64,000 bases of DNA, taken from positions 178,208 through 242,207 of the forward strand of contig CAJNYU010001035.1 of assembly GCA_905331475.1 (NCBI GenBank), given 5' to 3'. This DNA is from Rotaria socialis (Eukaryota > Rotifera > Eurotatoria > Philodinida > Philodinidae). Below are positions 63,734 to 64,000 of this stretch, one piece after another (position 1 is the stretch's first letter; each line of letters opens with the position of its first letter). A program made the position numbers and the translations under genes. The notes beneath the pieces were generated by a model that was not told where the DNA came from, made no database searches, and saw nothing but the letters and a program-made list of their open reading frames with translations.

Positions 63734-64000
63734 CCTCGACCCTGATTACCTTCGGTCGATCCTTACAAAAAACTATTTTTGTTTTTTGAAAAGTCTCTCT
63801 CTCTCTCCTCAAAAAGAGGAAAAAGCATAATTTCAAAAAACTAACAACACCATCGTGTTCCCCGACCCCGACTACCTTCGGTCGATCCTTACAAAAAACT
63901 ATTTTTTTTCTAAAAAAGTCTTTCTCTCTTCAAAAAGAAGAAAAAGCATAATTTCAAAAAACTAACAACGCCATCGTGTTCCCCGACCTCGAATACCTTA
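63734..64000. repeat. Tandem array, 121-126-bp unit, continues beyond the window
   Basis: Each unit carries CCCGAC..ACTACCTTCGGTCGATCC, then TTACAAAAAACTATTTTT, a CTTT/CTCTC stretch, and AAAAAGCATAATTTCAAAAA with CTAACAAC.CCATCGTGTT. Starts align at about 63734, 63860 and 63981 (spacings 126 and 121 bp). The third copy is cut by the window end. CGAC..GGTCG inside the unit is a short inverted pair. Confidence 0.85.

Overview
The window looks like nuclear DNA of a small invertebrate, most likely a bdelloid rotifer. It is strongly AT-rich. Genes are compact, and most introns are about 50-60 bp with GT..AG ends. Products are clearly metazoan: an FGFR-like receptor, M-Ras, neuronal calcium sensors, ITFG2, MEPCE, SAXO4/PPP1R32 and a ClC-3/4/5 exchanger. 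Several start codons lie within a few bases of an acceptor-like TTTNAG, as expected where a spliced leader is added. The species call is inferred from gene style, not from a marker gene.

Layout. Positions 0.5-10 kb hold a LURP-one/tubby-like protein (-), the 7SK/U6 capping methyltransferase MEPCE (+, six exons), a short two-exon gene for a probable secreted peptide precursor (-) and a ClC-type 2Cl-/H+ exchanger (-, nine exons). After a 5.4-kb gene-poor stretch, 15.6-18.1 kb carries a neuronal calcium sensor locus. It has two N-terminal modules, each with its own start, but only one set of C-terminal exons. Then come a probable ciliary protein (18.8-19.7), a GH35 beta-galactosidase (20.8-23.6), M-Ras (24.0-24.8), ITFG2 (26.5-28.7) and an FGFR-like kinase (30.5-34.9), all on -. 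A 4.5-kb spacer precedes NAP1-like (+, 39.4). Next are a small orphan ORF, an orphan gene closely behind FMC1 (41.6-42.5, -), DOLPP1 (43.5-44.9, -), SAXO4/PPP1R32 (+, 45.2-47.3) and a type II membrane FkbM-like protein (-, 47.4-48.7) whose stop lies 48 bp from the SAXO4 stop.

From about 52.8 kb to the end the character changes. There is a decayed LINE (53.3-58.6 kb, -) with endonuclease and reverse transcriptase remnants. It is interrupted by a 264-bp near-palindromic TA-flanked element, by a 303-bp element with 16-bp inverted ends, and probably by a third foldback. A relative of the 303-bp element, built from palindromic CG-rich words, sits just beyond the LINE 3' end. Further on are a cluster of ACGCGT palindromes, an 18-bp minisatellite, hairpins, a tRNA-like gene with a Phe-type GAA triplet, and a tandem array with a 121-126-bp unit that runs off the window. 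This looks like a transposon graveyard, possibly close to a chromosome end.

The host genes are mostly independent housekeeping, signalling and cilium genes. The only candidates for shared transcription are FMC1 with the orphan gene behind it, and the calcium sensor locus. The most unusual host loci are that calcium sensor locus and the peptide precursor at 5.5-5.8 kb.
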